Assembly (NCBI RefSeq): GCF_030164425.1
Contig: NZ_JASNJD010000013.1
Location: 1 to 64,000 of the forward strand
Source: Pseudodonghicola flavimaris
Lineage (GTDB): Bacteria; Pseudomonadota; Alphaproteobacteria; Rhodobacterales; Rhodobacteraceae
DNA: 64,000 nt
Direction of reading: 5' to 3'
The translations under genes and the position numbers were made by a program. The notes beneath the pieces are model-generated. The model saw only the letters and a program-made list of their open reading frames with translations, had not been told where the DNA came from and searched no databases. Positions 16,156 through 24,622 of this stretch are shown one piece after another (position 1 is the first letter of the stretch; each line of letters starts with the position of its first letter).

Positions 16156-17537
16156 CCCGCAACGACGCGATCGGCACCATTCACGCCTATTTCGACGAAG
16201 GCCGGTTCCAGACCGAGCTGGCCGAACTCGTCGCCTATCCCACCGAAAGCCAGAATCCGGAGGCGGCGCCGGAACTCGGCCGCTATCTGGAAGCGGCGAT
16301 GAAGCCGCGCCTGACGGCGATGGGCTTTGATTGCGAGACCTTCGACAACCCGGTCGAGGGCGCCGGCCCCTTCCTGATCGCCGAACGGCACGAGGGCGAC
16401 GATCTGCCCACCGTGCTGATCTACGGTCATGGCGATGTGATCCGCGCGCAGGAGGGCATGTGGCGCGAAGGGCTCGCCCCCTTCACCCTGGTGGAGGAGG
16501 GCGACCGGCTCTATGGCCGGGGCACCGCCGACAACAAGGGCCAGCATCTGATCAATATCGCCGCTCTCGACGCGGTGCTGGAGGTGCGTGGCAAGCTCGG
16601 CTTCAACACCCGCATCTTGATCGAGACGGGGGAGGAGACCGGATCCCCCGGCCTGCGCGAGTTCTTTGCCGCGCAGAAACCACGGCTTGTGGCCGATGTT
16701 CTGATCGCCTCGGACGGGCCGCGCCTGCAGCCCGATACCCCGACCATGTTCATGGGCGCCCGCGGCGGTTCCACCTTCGATCTGGTGGTCCATCTGCGGC
16801 AGGGCGCGCATCACTCGGGCAACTGGGGTGGGCTTTTGGCCGATCCGGCGATGATCCTGGCGCAGGCGCTGTCGGTGATCACCGACGCGCGCGGCCAGAT
16901 CCAGGTGCCGGAATGGCGCCCCGACAGCCTGACGCCGAAGATCCGCGCCGCCCTCAGCGACCTGCCGCTGAAAATGGACGATGGCCCCACCATCGACGAG
17001 GACTGGGGCGAGGAAAGCCTGAGCCCTGCCGAACGTGTCTTCGGCTGGAACAGCTTTGCGGTCCTGGCGATGAAAAGCGGTGTGCCCGAGGCACCGGTGA
17101 ACGCGATCTCTGATTACGCCAAGGCCACCTGCCAGCTGCGGTTCGTGGTGGGCACCGATCCCGATCAGATCGTGCCGGCGCTGCGCCGCCACCTCGACGC
17201 CCATGGGTTTGGTCAGGTGCAGATCGTGCCGCACAAGCGTGGGTCGTTCCCGGCGACGCGGCTCGACCCCGATCACCCCTGGGCCGCCTTTGTGCGGGGG
17301 TCGCTGGAGCAGACCGCCGGCAAGCCGCCGCATGTGTTGCCGAACCTGGCAGGATCGCTGCCGAACGATTGCTTCACCGATATCCTCGGCCTGCCGACGG
17401 TCTGGGTGCCGCATTCCTATCGCGCCTGTTCCCAGCACGCGCCGAACGAACATGTGCTGAAGCCGATCTGCCGCGACGCGCTCGGTTGCATGGCGGGGCT
17501 GTTCTGGGACATCGGCGATACCGGCGGCCCGGTCTGA
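16152..17537 (+). CDS. M20-family metallopeptidase (dipeptidase-like)
   Basis: A 461-residue zinc peptidase of the M20/ArgE/DapE class. Metal-site residues are visible in YGHGDV (His), GTADNKG (bridging Asp), ETGEETGS (catalytic Glu followed by a ligand Glu), ASDGP (Asp) and QHAPNEH (His). The dimerisation domain occupies the middle third, beginning near GGSTFDLVVHL. Its gene overlaps that of the gamma-glutamyltransferase (ATGA), so a dipeptide left after gamma-glutamyl removal, such as Cys-Gly, is a likely substrate (inference). It has no signal peptide. It is the last gene of the operon, with hairpins beyond its stop. Confidence 0.87.
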   Translation: MTRNDAIGTIHAYFDEGRFQTELAELVAYPTESQNPEAAPELGRYLEAAMKPRLTAMGFDCETFDNPVEGAGPFLIAERHEGDDLPTVLIYGHGDVIRAQEGMWREGLAPFTLVEEGDRLYGRGTADNKGQHLINIAALDAVLEVRGKLGFNTRILIETGEETGSPGLREFFAAQKPRLVADVLIASDGPRLQPDTPTMFMGARGGSTFDLVVHLRQGAHHSGNWGGLLADPAMILAQALSVITDARGQIQVPEWRPDSLTPKIRAALSDLPLKMDDGPTIDEDWGEESLSPAERVFGWNSFAVLAMKSGVPEAPVNAISDYAKATCQLRFVVGTDPDQIVPALRRHLDAHGFGQVQIVPHKRGSFPATRLDPDHPWAAFVRGSLEQTAGKPPHVLPNLAGSLPNDCFTDILGLPTVWVPHSYRACSQHAPNEHVLKPICRDALGCMAGLFWDIGDTGGPV

Positions 17538-17591
17538 TTTTCGATCGGATTGCCCCGGAGGTGTCCGGGGCAGGCCGTGGTTCGATTGATC

Positions 17592-17630
17592 CGGGCCCGT
17601 TCCGCGCAGGCGGGGCGGGCCCGTTCCTTT
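17592..17630 (+). terminator. Candidate terminator of the peptide-uptake operon
   Basis: CGGGCCCG occurs at 17592-17599 and 17616-17623; it is self-complementary, so the copies form a stem, followed by TTCCTTT. A second hairpin (GCCCCGGA and TCCGGGGC, 17552-17571) precedes it directly after the M20 stop codon. Confidence 0.45.
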
Positions 17631-17751
17631 GCGCCCCGGGAACGCTCTGCGCGGTCGCCCGGCACTGTCCCGGGATCGACGATGCTCACGAATCGTCAGT
17701 ATTATGTTATGTTGCGAGCGCAGGCTAAGCGTTTTTCATAAGGAGAGTGGC

Positions 17752-18390
17752 ATGACACCCTGGGAAATTCACGGCTTCGAACTCGCGAACTGCAACTGCA
17801 ACACGGGCTGCCCCTGTCAGTTCATGTCGCTTCCGACCAAGGGCTCCTGCGAAGCTGCGGTCGCCTTCGTCATCGAGAAGGGCCGCTACGGCGATGTCGA
17901 TCTGTCCGGCACCAAGATCGCCCAGGTCTACAAATGGCCGGGCGCGGTGCATGAGGGCAATGGCACCATGCAGACCATCATCGACGAGAGCGCGACACCC
18001 GAACAGCGCGCGGCGCTTGAGAAGATCGCCACCGGTCAGGACACTGAGGAAATGGCGACCTTCTGGTGGGTCTATTCGGCAATGAGCCCGAACAAGCTCG
18101 AAACCCTCTACAAGCCGATCGACATCGACATGAATTTCGAGGGCCGCAGCGGATCGGCCCGGGTGTCGGATGTCTTCGAGACCAGGTTCGAGCCGCTGGT
18201 GAATCCGGTCAGCGGGGCGGAACACCGTGCCCGGATCGATCTGCCGCACGGTTTCGAATATCGCGTGGCCGAGGTCGGCAAGGCGACGACGAAGACCTCG
18301 GGCGAGATCGAGATTGCCGACAATATCGGCAGCCACGCGCATTTCTGCGAGCTGCACCTGAACAACGCCGGTGTGCTCGACGCCGCCTGA
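17752..18390 (+). CDS. DUF1326 family protein
   Basis: A 212-residue soluble protein with no signal peptide. The N-terminus holds the family's cysteine motif, CNCNTGCPCQF, followed by another Cys in KGSC, which suggests binding of a metal. The start at 17752 has a strong ribosome site (AAGGAGAG); upstream in-frame codons are not conserved in character. It is followed 21 bases later by a DUF2182 membrane protein, a pairing known in proteobacteria whose function has not been settled as far as I know. A role in metal handling is a guess from the cysteines. Confidence 0.85.
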   Translation: MTPWEIHGFELANCNCNTGCPCQFMSLPTKGSCEAAVAFVIEKGRYGDVDLSGTKIAQVYKWPGAVHEGNGTMQTIIDESATPEQRAALEKIATGQDTEEMATFWWVYSAMSPNKLETLYKPIDIDMNFEGRSGSARVSDVFETRFEPLVNPVSGAEHRARIDLPHGFEYRVAEVGKATTKTSGEIEIADNIGSHAHFCELHLNNAGVLDAA

Positions 18391-18411
18391 TCCGGTGGAC
18401 CGGGGACGGAG

Positions 18412-19221
18412 ATGGGCGATGCGGTTCTGATGGAGCGGGTGCTGCGGCGCGACAGGCTGTTGCTGGTGGCGCTGCTCGCCCTGCTGGTCGTGCTGGCCGG
18501 CTTCTACACCGTGTTCGGTGTGGGGATGCGGATGTCGGCGATGGAGATGACCGCCATGCGCGGCATGCGCGACATGCCGGGCGGGGCGGTTCCGGGGGAT
18601 TGGCGCCCGGGCTATGCCCTTCTCGTCTTCCTGATGTGGTGGGTGATGATGATCGCCATGATGGTGCCGAGCGTGGCACCGACGGTGTTGTTGAACGCGG
18701 CACTGCTGCGTCATGCGGGGCGGGCCGGGGCGGTGCCGGCGATCTCCGCCGCCTTCCTGGCCGGCTATCTTGCCGTCTGGGCCGGGTTCAGCGCCGTTGC
18801 CACTGCCACCCAGTGGGGGCTGGAGGCGGCCGGCCTGGTCTCGGCCACGATGATGACGCTCACCGATACCGCCGCCGGTGCGGTGGTATTGATCGCGGCG
18901 GGGGTCTTTCAGTTCACGCCGCTGAAGGCGGCCTGCCTCATCCAATGCCGCTCTCCGATCCGGTTCCTGACCGAACGGCGGCGCCCGGGACGGGCAGGGG
19001 CCTTCCGGATGGGGCTGGAGCACGGGGCCTATTGCCTCGGCTGCTGCTGGTTTCTGATGGCGCTGCTCTTCGTCGGTGGCATCAGAAACCTCTATTGGAT
19101 CGTGGGCCTTGCCCTCTTCGTGGCGGTCGAAAAGCTGACACCCTTCGGCGCGGCGCTCGCCCGGTTCGCGGGGGCGGGGCTGATCGCCTGGGGCGCGGTG
19201 CTGCTGTTGCAGGCCGTCTGA
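18412..19221 (+). CDS. DUF2182 family integral membrane protein
   Basis: A 269-residue inner-membrane protein with about six or seven helices. Family motifs include the Met/Trp-rich segment LMWWVMMIAMMVPS, a CLIQCRSP pair of cysteines, and GLEHGAYCLGCCW. The Met, His and Cys density in and near the membrane is what led to its label as a predicted metal-binding membrane protein. The gene is co-directional with the DUF1326 gene, so the two probably act together. No close functional assignment is possible from sequence alone. Confidence 0.82.
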   Translation: MGDAVLMERVLRRDRLLLVALLALLVVLAGFYTVFGVGMRMSAMEMTAMRGMRDMPGGAVPGDWRPGYALLVFLMWWVMMIAMMVPSVAPTVLLNAALLRHAGRAGAVPAISAAFLAGYLAVWAGFSAVATATQWGLEAAGLVSATMMTLTDTAAGAVVLIAAGVFQFTPLKAACLIQCRSPIRFLTERRRPGRAGAFRMGLEHGAYCLGCCWFLMALLFVGGIRNLYWIVGLALFVAVEKLTPFGAALARFAGAGLIAWGAVLLLQAV

Positions 19222-19260
19222 GGCTTTCCGCCCCGAACCGGCGCCGGCGAAAGGCGGGGC

Positions 19261-20061
19261 TCAGACCGTCGCGACCGCGAAGATCGCCGGCGCCTCGAAG
19301 GACACCGTGCCATCCGCGTTGCAGTATTTTCCCAGCCGCTCCGCTGCGGCGGCCTTGAGATCTGCCATGATCCGCGGCGTCGCCGCCCCGGCGAGCGTCC
19401 AGCCGCCGATCTCGGTCTCGAGCCAGCCGTCAAGCGACGCATGGCGGATCTGCCCGGTCTTGGGGCTGAGGGTTGCGGTGTCGAGCCCGGCCGCCGCCAG
19501 CAGGCTTTCCAGCGCGCCGGCGCCGCCCAGGCAGAACGGTGCCTTCAGCGCCTCCGCCGCCTCCGGCCCCATGATATCGGCCAGCATCGGGATGAGATCG
19601 CAATAGCCCGGCGAGTCCTCCCAGGGGGCGAACACCGAAACCGCGACATGGCCGCCCGGATGGCAGACGCGCGCCATTTCGCGCAGGGCCTGGACCCGGT
19701 CGGCGAAGAACATCAGCGCGAACTGGCAGGTCACCGCGTCGAAAGCCTGGTCTTCGAAGGGGAGCGTCTCGGCCGGGGCCTGTTCGAAATGCACCTGCGG
19801 CGCCAGTTCCCGCGCGACGGAGAGCATACCGTCGTTGAGGTCCACCGCCGTGACGCTGGCACCGCGTTTGAGAGCGGCCCGCGCCACCACGCCGGTGCCG
19901 GTGGCCACGTCCAGAACCCGGCCGCCGCCCCGGATGCCGGCGGCCTCCACCAGCCAGGGGGCGAATTGCCCGAACAGCGCGGGGACGAAGAACGCCTCAT
20001 AGACCCGTGCCGCATCCGCCGTGATCTGGCCGGCGGCGGCCTCTTCCTGTTGCAAGCTCAT
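19261..20061 (-). CDS. Class I SAM-dependent methyltransferase
   Basis: A 266-residue protein of the UbiE/Methyltransf_11 type. SAM-binding motif I is VLDVATGTGVVAR near residue 50, motif II includes the acidic VTAVDLNDGML, and the motif around AFDAVTCQFALMFF follows. The C-terminal third is variable and should hold the acceptor site. There is no evidence of the substrate. The gene stands alone, converging on the DUF2182 gene and pointing away from the Rrf2 regulator. Confidence 0.85.
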   Translation of the reverse strand: MSLQQEEAAAGQITADAARVYEAFFVPALFGQFAPWLVEAAGIRGGGRVLDVATGTGVVARAALKRGASVTAVDLNDGMLSVARELAPQVHFEQAPAETLPFEDQAFDAVTCQFALMFFADRVQALREMARVCHPGGHVAVSVFAPWEDSPGYCDLIPMLADIMGPEAAEALKAPFCLGGAGALESLLAAAGLDTATLSPKTGQIRHASLDGWLETEIGGWTLAGAATPRIMADLKAAAAERLGKYCNADGTVSFEAPAIFAVATV

Positions 20062-20214
20062 GACCTCCTCCTGTCTTCAGAGCCGTGTCGGGGCAGTATA
20101 GCACAGATGCGGACGCCGCCGGTCGCAACATCGGGGGCCATGCTGAAACCTGGAGGCGGCGGGAAACGAGCGTTTCCCTTTTCGCCCCCGATCCTGCTAA
20201 TGTTGATCGGACCA

Positions 20215-20222
20215 GTCGTAAT
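20215..20222. promoter_or_regulatory. Possible Rrf2 half-site upstream of its own gene
   Basis: GTCGTAAT lies 21 bases before the Rrf2-family start codon. The same 8 bases recur at 20771-20778 upstream of the sulfate operon, which suggests shared control and autoregulation. Confidence 0.35.
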
Positions 20223-20242
20223 ACCCGGGCGGCCAGCTGCAG

Positions 20243-20710
20243 ATGATCACGCAAAAGACGAAATACGCGCTCAAGGCGCTCATGGTGCTGGCGGATGAGA
20301 AGGCGGGGGAGGGCACCGCCCTGCGGATCGAGGAGATCGCCGACCGCTCTGGGGCGCCCAAGCGGTTTCTGGAACACATCCTGCTGGATCTCAAACGCGC
20401 AGGGCTGATCGGCAGCCGGCGCGGCCGCAATGGCGGTTATGAGCTGATCAAGGATCCAAAGCGCGTGTCGCTGGCCGAGGTGCTGCGCCTGATCGACGGC
20501 CCGATGGCGCCGCTGCCTTGCCTGTCGCGCATCGCCTACCAGCGCTGCGACGATTGCAAGGACGAGGAAACGTGCCGGGTGCGCGCCGTCTTCGGTGGAT
20601 TTTACGCCGCCTATATCGTGATGATCGAATCCCTGACGCTGGCCGATCTGATGTCGGATTCGCGACCTCTGGAGCGGTTTTCGCTGTCGGGACCGGGCCT
20701 CGGAGAATAA
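20243..20710 (+). CDS. Rrf2-family transcriptional regulator
   Basis: A 155-residue regulator. Residues 1-70 are the Rrf2 winged helix (TKYALKALMVLA at the start, recognition region GAPKRFLEHILLDLKRAG, wing GRNGGYEL). Four cysteines (93, 102, 105, 111) sit where IscR carries its iron-sulfur ligands, though the spacing differs, so it may sense an Fe-S cluster or thiol state. It lies 188 bases upstream of, and co-directional with, the sulfate ABC transporter genes and is a strong candidate for their regulator in response to cysteine or sulfur supply. Repeated GTCGT/ACGAC elements occur before both transcription units. Confidence 0.88.
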   Translation: MITQKTKYALKALMVLADEKAGEGTALRIEEIADRSGAPKRFLEHILLDLKRAGLIGSRRGRNGGYELIKDPKRVSLAEVLRLIDGPMAPLPCLSRIAYQRCDDCKDEETCRVRAVFGGFYAAYIVMIESLTLADLMSDSRPLERFSLSGPGLGE

Positions 20711-20720
20711 TTCCCTATAA

Positions 20721-20779
20721 TCACGACTGAATAAGACGTGATTTTTCCTTTGCAATACACGACTATCTCTGTCGTAATT
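20721..20779. promoter_or_regulatory. Candidate Rrf2 operators before the sulfate operon
   Basis: AT-rich promoter region with ACGAC (20759-20763) and GTCGT (20771-20775) as an inverted repeat, spacer 7, extended by flanking AT bases. A further ATAATCACGAC (20718-20728) is the complement of GTCGTAATTAT (20771-20781) with one mismatch. The repeated half-sites make this the likely control region of sbp-cysTWA. Confidence 0.5.
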
Positions 20780-20898
20780 ATGTGGTCAGGTCGTGCCGGC
20801 GATCGTCTCCCGCAGTGCGGGGGCGGCCGCAGGGGCGAAACGGGCCTTGCCGACGCTCCTGACACCGGGGCGGGGCCGGTTCAGCAGAGGAAGTCACA

Positions 20899-22095
20899 AT
20901 GTTTCAGACCATCACGATCGGGGCGCATGCGCTTGCGCAGGGCGAGGTGATCCGAAGTCTCGGCGACGGACGTATCGAGATCGACGCCGGCGGCCTCCGT
21001 CTTGTCGGCGCACCGGTGACCGGCGGCGGGGCGGCCGCGCGGCCGGTCACGGGCCTGCGCCGGTTCCTGCCGGGGCGGCGCTGGCGGCAGGGGGGTCTTG
21101 CGGCGCTCTGCGCGCTGGCGCTCAGCTTCGGGCCCGGCGCGGCGGTGGAGGCGAAGGAAACGCTTGATCTGCTCAACGTCTCCTACGATCCGACCCGGGA
21201 ATTCTATCGCCAGTACAACGCGCTCTTCGCCGAGTGGTGGACCGGCCAGGGGCATCCGCCGGTCACGCTGCGGCAATCGCACGGCGGCTCCGGCGGCCAG
21301 GCGCGGGCGGTGATAGACGGGCTCGGGGCGCAGGTGGTGACCTTGGCGCTGGCCGCCGATATCTCTGCCATCGCCGAGCGCAGCGGCAGGATCCCGGCGG
21401 ACTGGCAGGCGCGGCTGCCGCATAACTCTGCCCCCTATACCTCGACCATCGTGTTTCTGGTCCGTGCCGGCAATCCCAAGGGGATCACCGATTGGGATGA
21501 CCTGATCCGCGACGATATCGAGGTGATCACCCCGAACCCGAAGACCTCGGGCGGGGCGCGCTGGAACTTCATGGCGGCCTGGGCCTGGGCGCTGACCGCC
21601 TTCGATCAGGACGAGGCCCGCGCCCGCGACTACATGCGCGCGCTTTATCACAATGTTCCGGTGCTCGACACCGGGGCGCGCGGCGCCACCAACACCTTCA
21701 CCCGGCGCGGCATCGGCGACGTGCTGCTGGCCTGGGAGAACGAGGCCTTCCTGGCGATGATCGAGGCGGGTGCGGGCGGCTTCGACATCGTTGTACCCTC
21801 GGTCTCGATGCTGGCCGAACCCCCCGTGGCGCTGGTCGAGGGCAATATCGCCACGCCCGAGCAGCATGCCCTGGCCGAGGCCTATCTGCAGCATCTCTAC
21901 AGCCCCGAGGCGCAGGCGCTCGCGTTGAAGAACTTCTACCGCGCCTGGGATGTCTCTGCCGCATCGGCGGAGGACATCGCCCGCTTCCCCGATGTCGAGC
22001 GGCTGTCGATCGACAGTTTCGGCGGCTGGGACGCGGTGCAGCCGGCCTTTTTCGGCGACGGCGGCCTGTTCGACCAGATTTTCGAGGAGCGCTGA
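20899..22095 (+). CDS. sbp: Sulfate ABC transporter substrate-binding protein with N-terminal extension
   Basis: A 398-residue protein. From about residue 88 it is a standard sulfate/thiosulfate-binding protein (LLNVSYDPTREFY, SHGGSGGQARAV, and NPKTSGGARWN with the anion-binding region). The signal peptide hydrophobic core (GGLAALCALALSFGPG) does not begin until about residue 66. Before it lies an extension of about 50 residues, starting MFQTITIGAHALAQG, that reads like a small beta-rich domain. No in-frame ATG or GTG start fits directly before the signal peptide, and the ATG at 20899 has a good ribosome site (GAGGAA), so the extension appears to be translated. It is first in the operon. Confidence 0.85.
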   Translation: MFQTITIGAHALAQGEVIRSLGDGRIEIDAGGLRLVGAPVTGGGAAARPVTGLRRFLPGRRWRQGGLAALCALALSFGPGAAVEAKETLDLLNVSYDPTREFYRQYNALFAEWWTGQGHPPVTLRQSHGGSGGQARAVIDGLGAQVVTLALAADISAIAERSGRIPADWQARLPHNSAPYTSTIVFLVRAGNPKGITDWDDLIRDDIEVITPNPKTSGGARWNFMAAWAWALTAFDQDEARARDYMRALYHNVPVLDTGARGATNTFTRRGIGDVLLAWENEAFLAMIEAGAGGFDIVVPSVSMLAEPPVALVEGNIATPEQHALAEAYLQHLYSPEAQALALKNFYRAWDVSAASAEDIARFPDVERLSIDSFGGWDAVQPAFFGDGGLFDQIFEER

Positions 22096-22098
22096 GCG

Positions 22099-22938
22099 AT
22101 GCGGGCTTTCCGTCTTCTCGCTCCGTCGCCGCTGCCGGGCGCCGGGCTGAGCTTCGGCATCATGATCGCGATGCTCTCCGCCGTCGTGCTGTTGCCGATC
22201 ATGGCGCTGATCGGCCAAGGGCTGATCACCGGGCCGGCGGCGCTCTGGCAGGTGGTCGGCACCCCCCGGGTGCTGAGCGCGCTGGCGCTGTCCTTTCGTG
22301 CCGCGCTGATCGCCTCGGTCTTCAATCTGATCTTCGGGCTGCTGCTGGCCTGGGGGCTGGTGCGCTACCGGTTCTGGGGGCGCCGGGTGATCGATGCCGC
22401 CATCGATCTGCCCTTCGCGCTGCCGACGGCGGTGGCGGGGATCGCGCTGACCGCGCTTTATGCGCCGAACGGAGCGTTCGGGCAGTGGCTGGCGCCGCTG
22501 GGGCTGAAGATCGCCTATGCCGAACCGGGCATCTGGCTGGCGCTGATCTTCATCGGGCTGCCCTTCGTGGTGCGCACGGTCCAGCCGGTGATGGAAGAGA
22601 TCGACCGCGAGGTCGAGGAGGCCAGCGCCACCCTCGGGGCAGGCCGTTTCTACACCCTTCGCCGGGTGGTTCTGCCGATGCTGAGCCCGGCGCTGCTGAC
22701 CGGCTTCGCTCTCGCGCTGGCGCGGTCGGTGGGAGAATACGGATCGGTGATCTTCATCGCCGGCAACCTGCCGTTCAAGACCGAGATCGCGCCGCTGCTG
22801 ATCGTGATCCGGCTGGAGGAATTCAACTATGGCGCGGCCACCGCGATCGGGCTGGCGATGCTGCTGATCTCTTTCGCGATGCTGCTGCTGATTAACGCGC
22901 TCCAGGTCTGGAGCAGACGGAGGATCGGAAATGTCTGA
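22099..22938 (+). CDS. cysT: Sulfate ABC transporter permease CysT (CysU)
   Basis: A 279-residue permease with six membrane segments. It shows the family marks DLPFALPTAVAGIALTALY, the EAA loop (EIDREVEEASATLGAGRFYT) followed by RRVVLPMLSPAL, and ARSVGEYGSVIFIAGN. It pairs with CysW to form the sulfate channel. It starts three bases after the binding-protein stop codon and overlaps cysW by 8 bases, so the operon is tightly coupled. Confidence 0.93.
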   Translation: MRAFRLLAPSPLPGAGLSFGIMIAMLSAVVLLPIMALIGQGLITGPAALWQVVGTPRVLSALALSFRAALIASVFNLIFGLLLAWGLVRYRFWGRRVIDAAIDLPFALPTAVAGIALTALYAPNGAFGQWLAPLGLKIAYAEPGIWLALIFIGLPFVVRTVQPVMEEIDREVEEASATLGAGRFYTLRRVVLPMLSPALLTGFALALARSVGEYGSVIFIAGNLPFKTEIAPLLIVIRLEEFNYGAATAIGLAMLLISFAMLLLINALQVWSRRRIGNV

Positions 22939-23800
22939 TATCCAACACGCATCCGCCGGGGCCGTTTCGGTCACGACCGAGCCGCCGCTGGCGCGCGGCC
23001 TGGTGATCGGGGCGATCCTGCTGCTGGTCTCGGTGCTGCTCTTCGCGCCGCTGATCGCGGTCTTCGCCGAGGCGCTGAGCAAGGGCTGGGCTGCCGCCTG
23101 GGACGGCATCTCCACTCCCGATGCCCGCGCCGCGATCCGGCTGACGTTGATCGTCGCGGCCATCGCGGTGCCGCTGAACGCGATCTTCGGCATCGCCGCG
23201 GCCTGGGCGATCACCAAATTCGACTTTCGCGGCAAGGCGGTGCTGATCACCCTGATCGATCTGCCGTTCTCGGTGTCGCCGGTGGTTGCGGGGCTGGCGC
23301 TGATGCTGCTCTTCGGGGCGGGATCGGGGCTGGGCGGCTGGCTGATCGCGCAGGATCTGCAGATCGTCTTCGCCTTTCCCGGCATTGTCCTCGCCACGAT
23401 GTTCGTGACCTTCCCCTTCGTCGCGCGTGAACTGATCCCGGTGATGGCCGAACAGGGACGGGCGGAGGAAGAGGCGGCGCTGACGTTGGGCGCTTCCGGT
23501 CTGCGGCTGTTTCGGACCGTCACGCTGCCCAATATCCGCTGGGCGCTGCTTTACGGTCTGCTGCTCAGCACGGCGCGGGCGATGGGCGAATTCGGCGCGG
23601 TGGCGGTTGTTTCCGGCAAGATCCGGGGGGAGACCACCACGATGCCGATCATGATCGAGATGCTCTACAACGAATATCTTTCCGTCGCGGCCTTTTCCCT
23701 CGCCGCCACGCTGGCGCTGCTGGCGCTGCTCACGCTGTTTCTGAAATCCCTGCTCGAATGGCGCTATGCCGATGTGCTCTCCGCCACGCGGCGCGTCTGA
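22931..23800 (+). CDS. cysW: Sulfate ABC transporter permease CysW
   Basis: A 289-residue permease partner of CysT. Recognisable segments are [20 protein letters not shown], the EAA loop ([20 protein letters not shown]) and [19 protein letters not shown], all characteristic of CysW. A cytoplasmic N-terminal tail of about 25 residues precedes the first helix. The gene overlaps cysT and is followed 11 bases later by cysA. Confidence 0.93.
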   Translation: MSDIQHASAGAVSVTTEPPLARGLVIGAILLLVSVLLFAPLIAVFAEALSKGWAAAWDGISTPDARAAIRLTLIVAAIAVPLNAIFGIAAAWAITKFDFRGKAVLITLIDLPFSVSPVVAGLALMLLFGAGSGLGGWLIAQDLQIVFAFPGIVLATMFVTFPFVARELIPVMAEQGRAEEEAALTLGASGLRLFRTVTLPNIRWALLYGLLLSTARAMGEFGAVAVVSGKIRGETTTMPIMIEMLYNEYLSVAAFSLAATLALLALLTLFLKSLLEWRYADVLSATRRV

Positions 23801-23811
23801 AAGGACCGGAC

Positions 23812-24531
23812 ATGTTTATCGAAATCGAAGAAATCGCCAAGGCCTTCGGCACCGAACACGCCCTGCATCCGGTGTCGCTGGCGATCCCGTCGGGGGCGCT
23901 GGTGGCGCTGCTGGGGCCGTCGGGCTCGGGCAAGACGACGCTGCTGCGCATTCTTGCCGGGCTGGAGTATCCGACCTCGGGCCGGGTGCGGTTCGATGGA
24001 CGGGAGGCCACCGGGCTCAGCGTGCAGGACCGCCGCGCCGGCTTCGTGTTCCAGCATTATGCGCTGTTCCGCCATATGACCGTGTTCGAGAACATCGCCT
24101 ATGGGCTGCGGGCGCGCAAACGCCGTGATCGCCCGACCGAGGCGGAGATCCGGCGCCGGGTAACCCGGCTGCTCGATCTGATCCAGCTGCCGCAGATCGG
24201 TGGCCGCTATCCCGGCCAGCTCTCCGGCGGTCAGCGCCAGCGGGTGGCGTTGGCGCGGGCGCTGGCGATCGAACCTCGCATGCTGCTGCTGGACGAACCC
24301 TTCGGTGCGCTTGACGCCAAGGTCCGCAAGGAACTGCGTCAGGGCCTGCGCGAGATCCACGATACCACCGGGCTCACCACCGTCTTCGTGACCCACGATC
24401 AGGAAGAGGCGATGGAGCTGGCCGATCTCGTGGTGGTGATGTCGATGGGCCGGATCGAACAGGTGGGACGGCCGGTCGATATCCGCACCCGCCCGGCCAG
24501 CGCCTTCGTCCGCGCCTTCACCGCGGCCTAA
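23812..24531 (+). CDS. cysA: Sulfate ABC transporter ATP-binding protein CysA, short form
   Basis: A 239-residue ATPase with Walker [10 protein letters not shown], signature [15 protein letters not shown], Walker [15 protein letters not shown] and H-loop VTHDQEEAM. Most CysA proteins run to about 350 residues with a C-terminal TOBE regulatory domain; this one ends shortly after the nucleotide-binding domain ([13 protein letters not shown]), so that regulation is absent. The start [12 protein letters not shown] has a good AAAGGA site. It completes the sulfate uptake operon. Confidence 0.9.
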   Translation: MFIEIEEIAKAFGTEHALHPVSLAIPSGALVALLGPSGSGKTTLLRILAGLEYPTSGRVRFDGREATGLSVQDRRAGFVFQHYALFRHMTVFENIAYGLRARKRRDRPTEAEIRRRVTRLLDLIQLPQIGGRYPGQLSGGQRQRVALARALAIEPRMLLLDEPFGALDAKVRKELRQGLREIHDTTGLTTVFVTHDQEEAMELADLVVVMSMGRIEQVGRPVDIRTRPASAFVRAFTAA

Positions 24532-24622
24532 TGGCGGCGCGAGTGGTGGCAAGAGGGCGAGGTTCCGCGCTCCGCCGTACCGGTCGGTGCGGCGGAGCAG
24601 GGCTGGAGACAGGGCCAGGACT

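Noticed and set aside
1104-17537. A Tat or type III secretion or defence system hidden in the transporter clusters.
   Set aside because: All open frames are accounted for by transporters, hydrolases and regulators with standard motifs; no nuclease, toxin-antitoxin or retron-like element was seen.
20881-23532. Minus-strand open frame of about 880 codons across the sulfate operon.
   Set aside because: Antisense to sbp-cysT-cysW, which have family motifs; the translation is low-complexity and has no start context.
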